Shown piece by piece: positions 20,984 through 30,824 of a DNA stretch of 64,000 bases. The DNA lies in assembly GCF_004193775.1 (NCBI RefSeq), contig NC_041008.1, positions 41,511,136 to 41,575,135 of the forward strand. The letters are read 5' to 3'. Below the pieces are notes generated by a model. It saw only the letters and a program-made list of their open reading frames with translations. It was not told the origin of the DNA and did not search any database. The position numbers were made by a program, and so were the translations under genes. How positions within the stretch are numbered: position 1 is the stretch's first letter; each line of letters starts with the position of its first letter. Source of the stretch: Glycine soja (lineage: Eukaryota > Streptophyta > Magnoliopsida > Fabales > Fabaceae).

Positions 20984-21870
20984 TAGTGAAACACTAATGA
21001 TTGGTTATGACCCAATAAGGCTCAAGTGTAACACTAATGATTGATTATGATCTAATAAAACCCAAGTGCAACACTAATATTTGATTGGGTCCTAATAAGG
21101 CTCAAATATAATTGACCAAGATCCAACTAGGCTAAAGTGTAACACCTATGATTGTCCAAGGCCCAATAAGGCCTAAATGTAATATTGATGATTGACCAAG
21201 ACTCAATAAGGTCCAAGTGTAGTATACCCAATAAGGCCTAGGTGTAGTACTAATGATTGATCAAGGCTCAAAATGGCCTAAGTGTACTATTGATGATTGA
21301 TTATGATCCAATAAGACTCAAGTGTAATACTGATGATTGAGTAACGGGCAAGGATAACATTAATGATTGACCAAGCCCCAATAAAAAAAACTTATGAGTG
21401 TAACACTGATGATTGACCAAAGTCCAATAAGACCTAGGTGTAATATTGATGATTGACCAAGGCTCAGTAAGTCCTAGGTGTAGTACTGATGATTTACTTA
21501 AGACTAATAAGACCTAAGTATAACACTAATGATTAACCAAGGCCCAAGTTTAATTCTAATGATTGATCAAGGCTCAGTAAGGCCTATGTGTAGTATTGAT
21601 TATTGACTAATACCCAATAAAATCTAGGTGTAACACTCATGGGTTGTCGAGGCTCAGTATGACTTAGGTGTAGTACTGATTATCAACTAAGGCCTGATAA
21701 GACTATGTAACACTAATGACTGAGCAAGACACAATAAGACCAAAGTGTAATACTAATGATTGACTAAGACTCAACAAGACCTATGTGTACCACTGATGAA
21801 TGACCAAAGCCTGATAAAATCCAAGTTTAACATTGATGATTAATCTAGGCCCGATAAAGCCAAACTATTT
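20984..21870. repeat. Degenerate minisatellite, about 40-45 bp unit, around 20 copies
   Basis: An array whose consensus is roughly GTGTAACACTGATGATTGAC followed by CAAGGCCCAATAAGGCCTAA. Copies vary by substitutions and small indels, with TAGTACT or TAATATT variants in place of TAACACT. The start and end are gradual. No open frame persists, so it is non-coding. Confidence 0.85.
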
Positions 21871-24780
21871 TCTTAACTATTAGTAGTTTTATCAATAAAA
21901 CTAAAAAAATCGGTAATTAAAACTAATAATAATCCCATCAAAATCACTTTAGGTAGAATTGGATTTGATTGCATTTAAATTTAAGATCAAATTCATTAGA
22001 TGATAACTTAAGAAAATTGTTTAATACAATATATAATTTACCACTTTTAACCTATCCTTTTAATAAAAATAATCAATCCTTTTAGAAATAATGGAAGCAC
22101 ACTATGATTTTTTTTAATAAAAATAATCAATCCTTTTAAACTTTTGTTCCTATTTATTCCAAATTTCTAATGATCTATATTGCTTTCTAAATTATGTGTT
22201 TAGAAATATGTTACTTTTTAATAATCTTTTTCATAATTATTTTAGACCTTTTTAATTTATATTACCAATTATGTGTATATATTATTATTATAATCTTAGT
22301 ATTTCAATTTAAAAATTCTAAATCTGTTACTTTTATTAAAAATAGTATTCTAGTTTATTAAAATTGTTACTTTTATTAAAATGTGTATATATTGTTATTA
22401 ATATTATAATCTTAATATTACCAATTATGTTACTTTTATTAAAATGTATATGACAAACATAAAATTTTTAAAAATAAAACTGATAAAGAAAAAGAAAACT
22501 GCCATATCATAATACTTATCTGGGAATTCCTCTCATTCTTAATTGCCTGTAATTTTTCAAGGGGTTGTGGTTTGATTTCCTTTGATCATTTCTTGTTATT
22601 GTTGGAGAATACATCATTTTAAACCTTACCCTTTTGCTCCTTCTCTCCCAACAAGAAACTAAAAATAGGCATTTCAGCACTTAATGTATATATAATATAA
22701 CCCATTGATATGCAAGCTCTCAGCTAGTGGTTGTTTTAGAATGGCTTCTGTGTTGGATATGTAGAGGGATTGCCTAGATTATTCTCCTTCATGTGATATC
22801 TTTTAGTTTCTCAATTTTGTTTAGTGGTTTCTTACTTTCTTTAGTTGATCATCTATTACTTTGCTCTTGTACTCTCTTTTATGGTTTTTCTTTTTATTTA
22901 AAAAAAAAAGAATTTGTACATTCTTTCATGCTCAGGGCAACATCACTAACATATGTCTCGGAGCTTTTTTTCGAAGAAAGCTAACAGGTACCTTGAGCTA
23001 GAGGTTTGATTTCTTAAGTTAACCTTATTTGTGGTCACAAGTCACGATGCTGGTTCATATTGATATTGCATGTGGTTTGGTTCAGTGGTCAGATCTGAGT
23101 TTTATGGATGCACCAGTTGCAGCTTATTTACAAACAATGAACTAGCTCTGCCCTATGCTGCAATGGTATGGTATGATCACTAACAGCCTTTCACTTTTCT
23201 AGCCTTTTTTGACTATTGATCTTAGAAGCTACATGAAAAGTAGCAACTTCATTTTCTAAACTTACAACTTATAGAAAACACTTCCTGCAATTCAAATTAA
23301 GAGAATATTATTGTAATTTAATGTAACATCCTTATCTGCAATTCAAATAGTTTCTGTTTTGTTTTGGCACTTGGATTTGGTCATAATATCTGGATTCAGT
23401 TTTTCAATGACAGTCTAGAATTAAAAGATTTTTCTTCAGTGACACCATTTCTTGACATTTTTATATTACTAGATGCCATCCAAGATGTCTTGTCAGGTTT
23501 GAATTCCTCATATCTTTTAACCTGCTATCTTTGCAACTTGAACATTAACTGAAAACTATTAGAGGGAAACTTGGTGCTTGGCTGCTTACATTAACCCTTG
23601 CAACACTTTCTTATTGGTTTACATTAATTTTCATTACTCAGTGGAGAGGTAGTTTAGAATGACCAAAATTCTAAAGAAAATAAGAAAGGTGAACCAACTA
23701 TGTTTTCTAATTTTTATGTTTTTAGATCATTTGGAACTTTGATTGGGATCCTACATGAATGTGTTAGCATCTTAAACATTGCTAATCTTATAACCAGGAG
23801 CTAATAATTATACCTTATTTTATCATACATTGAGAATTTCACTTAATCCAGCTTCGTATTCTATAAGGAGCTCATCATTTCATTCTCTATTTCAGATATG
23901 TTTATCTTTCTATAATTTGTATATAGTTATATTTAGATATACCGTTTGACTAATCAATCTCTACAAGATAATTTTGTATTAATCTATTTGCTAGATGTCG
24001 TTTCTGCAATATTTCTTTTATCCATTTTTCATTTTCTTTGTTAATTTTTCTTTGCTTATACTGGGTACTGATTTAGTGTTGGAACTTTGGTTTTTGCGCC
24101 TATCCTGGACATGAGTTGTGGCATCATGTTAAAGGTGAAAAATAAACTTTTTAATAGAATATCTTATGAAGATTATTGGGAGTTTAAAAATTGAGCTTTT
24201 CCCTTTTCTGAATCTTAGAATTTTACATTAGCCAACTTATGACCTGGTTACTTTTAATGTTTTGGCAAGTGTATCCAAGAAAAACATATGTTTTTGGACT
24301 TGTAGCTTGGATTGGGAATGATGTCTCGAATAGGAGGTATACTGGAAATGATGTTTTTAGAAGCACTTGCATTAATTATGACATGGTATATTTGAATTGA
24401 TTTCAATGGTTCCTAGTTTTATCTATAATTTGGTATTTAACTAGCTTAATGCCACATATTATTTGGTTGATTTGTTTAATGTCACGGACTCAATTATGAA
24501 TTTGCCTATTAGGAAGATTATGAATATGCATACAAGAATAATGTGTGGCTGCTAAAACTCGTAAGTCATAAGTAAGGAAGGACTTAAATAGTAAACTTGT
24601 TGCATGAAAGAATACCTTGTTGAGTTCTAGTCTTAGATTATCCTAATACATTCATATAATAAAGGTCCTGTCCCTGCATGCAATTATGATCTTTTAAATT
24701 TATTACTGTTTTGTATATGCCGTCATTGTAGAATATTAATTTGCAGTAATATATAATATTATATAATAACTGGTTAAATT
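21871..24780. other. Long intergenic stretch without recognised genes
   Basis: 21880-22480 is AT-rich simple sequence. 22500-24600 has a more even composition, with short open frames such as 23364-23552, and could be an old gene remnant or a non-coding transcript region, but I recognise no protein family, conserved motif or convincing exon chain. Confidence 0.4.
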
Positions 24781-24789
24781 TAAATATAT

Positions 24790-25187
24790 AAAAAAGATCA
24801 ATGACAAAATTATTGGCATCCACTATTACTGATGGATTATCTGTCACTAATTTTATTAACCATTTCCAATGGATATTCTATAAAAAATATAGTTACCATG
24901 ACCGACGAAATATCCCTTGGAAATCATAGTAAACTATACCCCGAGGTCGAAAAGAAAAGCAACCTTTGCCGACAAATTATTTACTGAAGGAGGATGTCCA
25001 TCGGTGATTTTTGAAGGATATTTTAGACAAATAATCTATTGGAAATTATCGATGGAATACCGACAAAATTTTTTTGACATCGAATTTTACGGATGATTTT
25101 TGTCTATCAGAAATGCATATTTACTAACAGATTTTCAATCTTATTGGTGGATTTTGTTCATTGGAAATTGGTGTTTTTCTTGTAGTG
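24790..25187. mobile_element. Second CACTA-type transposon end
   Basis: The right border reads CTTTTTCTTGTAGTG-like (GTGTTTTTCTTGTAGTG, ending at 25187), which reversed is CACTACAAGAAAAACAC, a classic plant CACTA terminal repeat. Leftward lie scattered subterminal motifs of the type CCGACGAAAT, GACGGA and CAATGGAAAT in both orientations. The opposite terminus is not obvious, so only one end is claimed. The motif differs from both other CACTA ends in this window, so three separate families are represented. Confidence 0.65.
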
Positions 25188-25265
25188 ATTCCTACCTAAA
25201 CCTTGTAATTGTTCTGACCCGCTGTGATAAGTGTTTCCCTGGTCATTTTGGTTTCGATTTCTATT

Positions 25266-25793
25266 CTATGAAGTAATCAAATTTTGCCCAAATATTCCAT
25301 TGAAAGGTTGAGAAGAATCTAACCCTACACCTTGGGGTCTCAAATTTGGCATGCCCCATGGATACCTGAAATTAAGAAGAGTTTCATTGACCCATGGATA
25401 CCTCAAATTAAGAGGAGTTTCATTATTATTGTTATTGAATGCTTGATCTCCTTGGTATGAAGTTCCTGCCCCCATTGTGGGCAATTAAGGTGATAAAGGG
25501 AGGGGTGTCTTGTATAGGATACTAAATTTGCATTCAAATATAATGGCATAGCAGTAATGCTCATCATATTCGACACTGGTGCAGAAGTTGTCATACATGC
25601 TTGATGTAAAAATTGGTGTTGTAGCATTTGATGCAATCGTCAATGTGATCACATTCGAAGTGCTCATTGACATAGTTGTATTCGATGCATTTGTCATAGG
25701 AGCGATTGTTGTTGTACTACTAACTTGCATTGCTGTTGTGATCGAATTACTGTTTTGATTGGCATATATAATGCTACCACTTCTTAATCTCAT
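25266..25793 (-). pseudogene. Ty3/gypsy-type gag N-terminus with an in-frame stop
   Basis: The frame opens with an ATG at 25793 and the sequence MRLRSGSIIYANQN, an MRLRSG start that I recognise from legume gypsy gag ORFs. A low-complexity S/T/N-rich stretch follows (residues 15-60). A single TAA at 25485-25487 interrupts it, after which the same phase continues for 72 codons with asparagine-rich and YPWGMPNLRPQGVG text to 25266. The region upstream (25830-25850, minus strand TTGGCACGCCGAGTGGG) has the look of the primer-site segment of such elements. The element is cut off to the left by the CACTA end at 25187. Confidence 0.55.
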
Positions 25794-25859
25794 TAACTGT
25801 CTTCCTTTACACTAGTTTATATTATGAAATGGCAACATCCCACTCGGCGTGCCAATTTA

Positions 25860-27043
25860 TTTAAGGTGGAAATTTGTTTTGATAATTGAAAGTAAATAAA
25901 TTGATCATCCACTCTTGATTGTAATCAACGACAAACAAGTTATTTTAGTTAGTGGGACATAATCATAATTATGAGTTCCTTTTTATTAAACTAGAGTCAA
26001 TATGATGTTCAACAAAAGGAAATATGAGATAAGTCGAACAAACATAAATTCTTAACAGAACCACGTATTATTATATTATTATCAAAAGTACTCTTTTTGA
26101 TGATTAGAATTTATAACAAGAATGATTTTTAATAATCAATAAATTAACATATTATAGACCGAAAAGGCTGTTATGATCAATATCACGAAAATAGTTTTCT
26201 AGTAAGTATATAATTTTTTTGATAATCTAGATGCTTTTTAAAACTAGTAAATGTAATCAAATTCGATTAAAGAAAATTAAGTGGTAATGAAATTAGATCA
26301 AAAGACTTGTAAAACAAAGTGTTTTGAAAGTAAATTGAATTCAAATGCATGATAATGAAAAGTTGCACAAAAGTAGAGTGCTGATGAAATGTAAAATGAA
26401 ATTAAAGTGAGAAATACTATGAAAATTGCAAGAAAGTAAAGATCAGAAAGTTTTAGAGAAAAAATAAAGATTAGAAGAAGTATAGAGTTTGGATAAGAAA
26501 TATAGAAGAGAATTACATGAAATATAAATTGATCAAAGAAAATAAATGACAGAAATTGTAGATTGCATCAAAGAATGGGTTTGAACATATACTTCATCCG
26601 AGTATCTGGTAGTCATTTTTTCTTGTAGAGTGTAATGTTTCTATGTGATCATCGTAACCAAGAAATATCTCTACCGTTTTGCCTATTTATAGTTTAATTT
26701 GACTCAACAGTCGATGTACAAGATTTATATATATATATATATACACGATGATGACACTTGTATCTTCGTACTCCTTATCAGAAAATCGTCAATAATCATC
26801 TTTGTATACTTCATCAAAACAACATGCCATAGATGACTTTTCTTTACACATTTCGAGATATGTATGACATAAACAACTTGTATTCAGAGATAATCTTCAT
26901 CTTCTAAGTTTTGTCTTCTTGATTTATCGTCGAACCAAATCAATTTAAATCCTTTTGTATGACCATTTGAACATAATCTCAGCATCATAATCTTTCATTC
27001 CAATTGATCCCAATGCTTAACAAATTTTACTTACATCCCAACA
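25860..27043 (-). repeat. Candidate gypsy-type LTR belonging to the adjacent gag
   Basis: Lies upstream of the gag ATG on the minus strand. Read in that direction it begins TGTTGGGATGTAAGTAAAAT at 27043 and leads to the primer-site-like block near 25845. The first roughly 400 bp of this candidate LTR is repeated twice more in the tandem array to the right, joined to the same neighbouring sequence each time. No second full LTR is present, so its exact end is uncertain. Confidence 0.4.
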
Positions 27044-27604
27044 CAAGTGGAATTATATATACCTTCAATGGAAAAATTGAAGTTTTCTCCTTGACCATAT
27101 TGATATTCTATTACACCTTACTGTTGATATGTTTTACGTTTATAGATATTGTATGTGCTTTGACCATCCATCTCGCAGCTAACTAAGACAACAAATAAAA
27201 CAGGAAATGACTGAAAGTAAACAACTAAATCACATTATTTTGTTGCACACAAGTCTTGCCCCTCAGCTAAATTAAGTTTTGAAGCGATAGTGATCGAGTA
27301 CAATTGATACAAGGCAGGACTCTTATTGGTTTAATATTATACACGTACGATCATCAAAGTAATAACAAAACAAATTAAAATCTACACAAACCAAAGACTG
27401 ACGCAAGCAAACATTTTTCATTGACTTTTATGTTACTAGAAAAAAAAACATTGATGTTGTACTCCTCAAAAAACACTATAAATAACATAGTATAGGATCA
27501 GCTTGTTTAAATTTATTTGTTAAAAAAATAATTATTCTAATAAAACAATTAATTTTTTTAAATTTTTTAGGGTATTTGTTTAAACTGCTTCTCCCTAATT
27601 ACAA
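26640..27604 (+). repeat. Unit 1 of a three-copy tandem repeat of about 970 bp
   Basis: Landmarks shared by the three units are CTATTTATAG (26683 here), CAACACAAGTGG (about 27039), TTGACCATATTGATATTCTA (27091), CCATCTCGCAGC (about 27167), CTGACGCAAG (about 27400) and TTGATGTTGTACTCCT (about 27452). The left 400 bp coincides with the end of the candidate LTR. The right 540 bp is related to sequence directly upstream of the receptor gene. Confidence 0.8.
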
Positions 27605-28574
27605 AGATCACAAAGAATTTTACACTAGAAAAATGTCTAGCGGTGTGTCTATTTATAGTTAAATTGAACTCAACGGTCGATTTACAAAATTCGTACAATT
27701 GTACAACTTATTCAAATTATCTGATATTGACACCTGCATCTTTGCTCTCCTTGTGAGAAAATCATCCGTAACTGTCTTTGTATACTTGATCGATGCAACA
27801 TGTCTTCGATAATCCTTTCTTTACATTTTTTGAGAAATGTATGACTTTAATAACTAGTCTTCAGAGATAATTTTCACCTTCTAAGTTCTACCTTCTTGAT
27901 TTATCATGGAACAAAATCAATTTAAACCATTTCTATGACCATTCAAACATATCCTCGGCATCACGTTCTTTCATTCCAGTTGATCCTAGTACATAAATTT
28001 ATTTTACTTACACCTCAACACAAGTGGAAATATATATAACTTCAAAGGCAAAATTGAAGTTTTCTCCTTGACCATATTGATATTCTATTACACCTTAGTA
28101 TTGATATGTTTTACGTTTATAGATATTGTATGTGCTTTGACCATCCATCTCGCAGCAGACTAAGACAACAAATATAACGCGTAATGACTGCAAGTATACA
28201 ACTAAATCACATTATTTTATTGCACACAAGTCTTGCCCTTCAGCTAAATTAAGTTTTGAAGCGATAGTGATGGAGTTCAATTGATACAAGGGACGATTTT
28301 TATTAGTTTAATATTATACACATATGGTCATCAATGTAATAACAAAACTAATTAAAATCTACTTAAACCAAACACTGACGCAAGTTCAATTGATACTAGA
28401 AAAAAAAACATTGATGTTGTACTCCTGATAAAACATTATAAATAGCATAGTATAGGATCAATTTGTTTAAATTTATTTTTTTAAAAATATTTTAATAAAA
28501 TAAACAACTTTCTAAATTTTTAGTGTTTGTCTAAATTGTTTCTCCCTAATTACGAAGATCACACAAAAACGTTA
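27605..28574 (+). repeat. Unit 2 of the tandem repeat of about 970 bp
   Basis: Same order of landmarks: CTATTTATAG at 27649, TTGACCATATTGATATTCTA at 28068, and TTGATGTTGTACTCCT near 28411. Offset from unit 1 is about 966-977 bp. Divergence is clearly visible but alignment is continuous. Confidence 0.8.
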
Positions 28575-29515
28575 TCACCAACACGTTAAGGAAAGTGTCT
28601 ACCATTGTGTCTATATATATTTTAATTCGACTCAACAGTTGTTTTATAAGGTTCGTACAACTGTACAATTTATTCAAATTAATTATATATGATATTAACA
28701 CCTACATTTTTGCGCTCCTTGTAAGAAAATCGTTAATAATTATCTTTGTATACTTAATCGAAACCACATACATTTGGTGATCCTTTCTTTACACTTTAGG
28801 AGGAATATATGACTTTAATAACTTATCTTTAGAGATAGTCTTGATCTTCTAGGTTCTGCCTTTTTAATTTGTCGTTGAATCAAATCAATTTAAATTCTTT
28901 TCTATGATCATCCAAACATAACCTGAGCATCATGTTCTTTCATTTCATTGCATTTCATCCCAATACTTTAAAATTTCACTTACACCCCAACACAAGTGAA
29001 ATTCTATATAACTTCAAAGGCAAAATTCAAGTTTTTTCCTTGACCATATTGATATTCTATTACACCTGACTATTGATATGTTTTACGTTTGTAGATATTG
29101 TATGTGCTTTGACCATCCATCTCGCAGCCAACTAAGACAACAAATAAACTAAAACCCGTAATGACTGAAAGTATGCAACTGAATCACATTATTTTATTGC
29201 ACACAAGTCTCGCCCCTCAGCTAAATTAAGTTTTGAAGCGATAGTAATCGTGTACAATTGATACAAGGGACGATTTTTATTGGTTTAATATTAGACACGT
29301 ACAATCATCAATGTAATAATAAACTAATTTAAATCAAAATAAACCAAACACTGACGCAAGTAACCATTTTTCGTTGACTTTTATGCTACTAGAAAAACAA
29401 TATTGATGTTGTACTCCTCATAAAACATTATAAATAGCATAGGATCGATATGTTTAAATTTATTTATTAAAAAATATTTTAGAATTTTTCAGTTTGTTTG
29501 TCTAATTTGATTCTG
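28575..29515 (+). repeat. Unit 3 of the tandem repeat of about 970 bp
   Basis: Same landmarks: CTATATATAT at 28611, TTGACCATATTGATATTCTA at 29040, and TTGATGTTGTACTCCT near 29404. Offset from unit 2 is about 962-972 bp. It ends where an AT-rich segment holding a broken coding remnant begins. Confidence 0.8.
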
Positions 29516-29656
29516 CGTAAGAATTTTTGGAAGAGAGAATTAAAAATTTTGAGAAATTTTAAATACTAAGAATTTTAAATACTTCAATTGAAATTCTTTT
29601 ATTCTTAAAATTTTGTGTTTGGATAAAAAAAATTAAAATTGCCAAGGTGAAAGAAA

Positions 29657-30090
29657 ATGAATGCAAAGAGAAGAGAAAATATGATTGGTGTGCTTCCAAA
29701 GAAAAGAACATTGACGTGGCATAAGGAGTCGCAGAGAAACCGGGACATGGCGGCGTACATCACCGCACCCAACCACAACATTCAGTTAACGATGCAAGGC
29801 ATGACCCAGACCCTCCTCATTGGCGAGCACCTCTACCACGTGACGGATAGCGATGACTACTCCCCTAACTAGTGGGTGTAGTTCTACGTATTCCCTTATG
29901 CCCATACCTGATCGACGCTCCGTGAGTTCAGACGGTGTTTCTTGAAAAAGAGTATCATCGGCTTGAGGGAAGAGTTACAAGTTCGAGAACAAGATTTCGG
30001 AAATTTTCAGGTCGAAGAGAGGATGGAGGTTACAAAGAAAATAAGTGAACGTTTTGAAAAGTTCTTTCTATCAAGAAGAAAATTTTAATT
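29657..30090 (+). pseudogene. Unidentified single-frame coding remnant with three in-frame stops
   Basis: From an ATG at 29657 one phase reads about 145 codons to near 30090 with stops only at 29870 (TAG), 29879 (TAG) and about 29912 (TGA). The text is protein-like and GC-richer than its surroundings: NHNIQLTMQGMTQTLLIGEH, then FYVFPYAHT, then LREELQVREQDFGNF, then EERMEVTKK. I do not recognise the family. AT-rich arms on both sides (29520-29640 and 30075-30260) contain TTTAAATT- and TTTGGAT-type motifs in opposite orientation, suggesting it sits inside a DNA transposon, but the termini are not resolved. It may be a captured host gene fragment. Confidence 0.5.
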
Positions 30091-30443
30091 TCTCACCTTT
30101 TAGAAGGAAATTAAAATTTCACATTTTTATTGTTTAAAATTTGTTTTAAAATTCTAAAAATTTAAATTTTTCATAAAAAACATCCAAATAATGAATTTTA
30201 GATTAAAAAAATTTAAATTCTCTGATAAATTACTTTCCTTAATTAAAATTATGTATTTAAACGCACTCTTAGATATCCAGGAATAGAAAACTTCATTGAT
30301 GTACGCAAGAATGATTTTATTTTGCCAACTGTCTTAAAAGATTTGTTCTAAGGCAAAATTATATTTTAGGCTTTACCTTGTGACACGCAATGCAAACTCT
30401 TAAAGTGAATCAACTTCAGAAGCAAAACAATTTTTGTTTACAT
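30091..30443. other. AT-rich right flank of the unidentified coding remnant
   Basis: No gene. AAATTTAAATT-type runs up to about 30260 may be the right arm of a transposon around the remnant; the rest is ordinary sequence. Confidence 0.35.
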
Positions 30444-30725
30444 TACGGATACCGAAGCTGACAAAGACAACAAATAAAAAGCCTAATGACTGAAAGGATA
30501 CGGCTAAATCATATTGTTTTATTGCCCCTCAGCTAAATTATGTTTAGCTTACTTAAAGTTATAGTGATCAATCGGGTAGCATTAATATATACAAGGGACG
30601 ATTTTCATTGATTTAATATTATACACGTACCATCATCAATAATTCAATATAATAACAAACTAAAATCGCAATAAACAAAAATAGTGATGTCATGTAACTA
30701 AACATTTTTCATGGACTTTCATGTT
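30444..30725 (+). repeat. Partial fourth copy of the tandem-repeat sequence in the receptor gene promoter
   Basis: Resembles the right half of the units at 27.18-27.44, 28.16-28.42 and 29.13-29.39 kb. Shared stretches are GACAACAAATAAAA, AATGACTGAAAG, TGCCCCTCAGCTAAATTA, ATACAAGGGACGATTTTCAT-like, TTTAATATTATACACGTAC, and AAACATTTTTCATGGACTTT, which ends near 30720. The left (LTR-like) half is absent here. Confidence 0.75.
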
Positions 30726-30745
30726 AGTTTCTTTTAATTGTTGTC

Positions 30746-30752
30746 TATAAAT
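30746..30752 (+). promoter_or_regulatory. TATA box of the receptor-like protein gene
   Basis: TATAAAT lies 73 bp upstream of the proposed ATG at 30825, the usual distance for a plant promoter with a short leader of about 40-50 nt. No other TATA-like motif fits as well between the repeat copy and the start. Confidence 0.6.
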
Positions 30753-30824
30753 TGTCCTAACTTCACTTCAAAATTCAATTGACACATCCCCTTACATTTT
30801 CTTCGAAATTTTGAGTTGATCACC

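Noticed and set aside
20984..21870. CRISPR-like repeat array.
   Set aside because: Repeats are degenerate and contiguous without unique spacers, and the genome is a plant. It is a minisatellite.
30816..30824. Receptor ORF start at 30816, three codons upstream of the ATG.
   Set aside because: The codon there is TTG, not ATG. The first ATG is at 30825, in good context and directly before the signal peptide.
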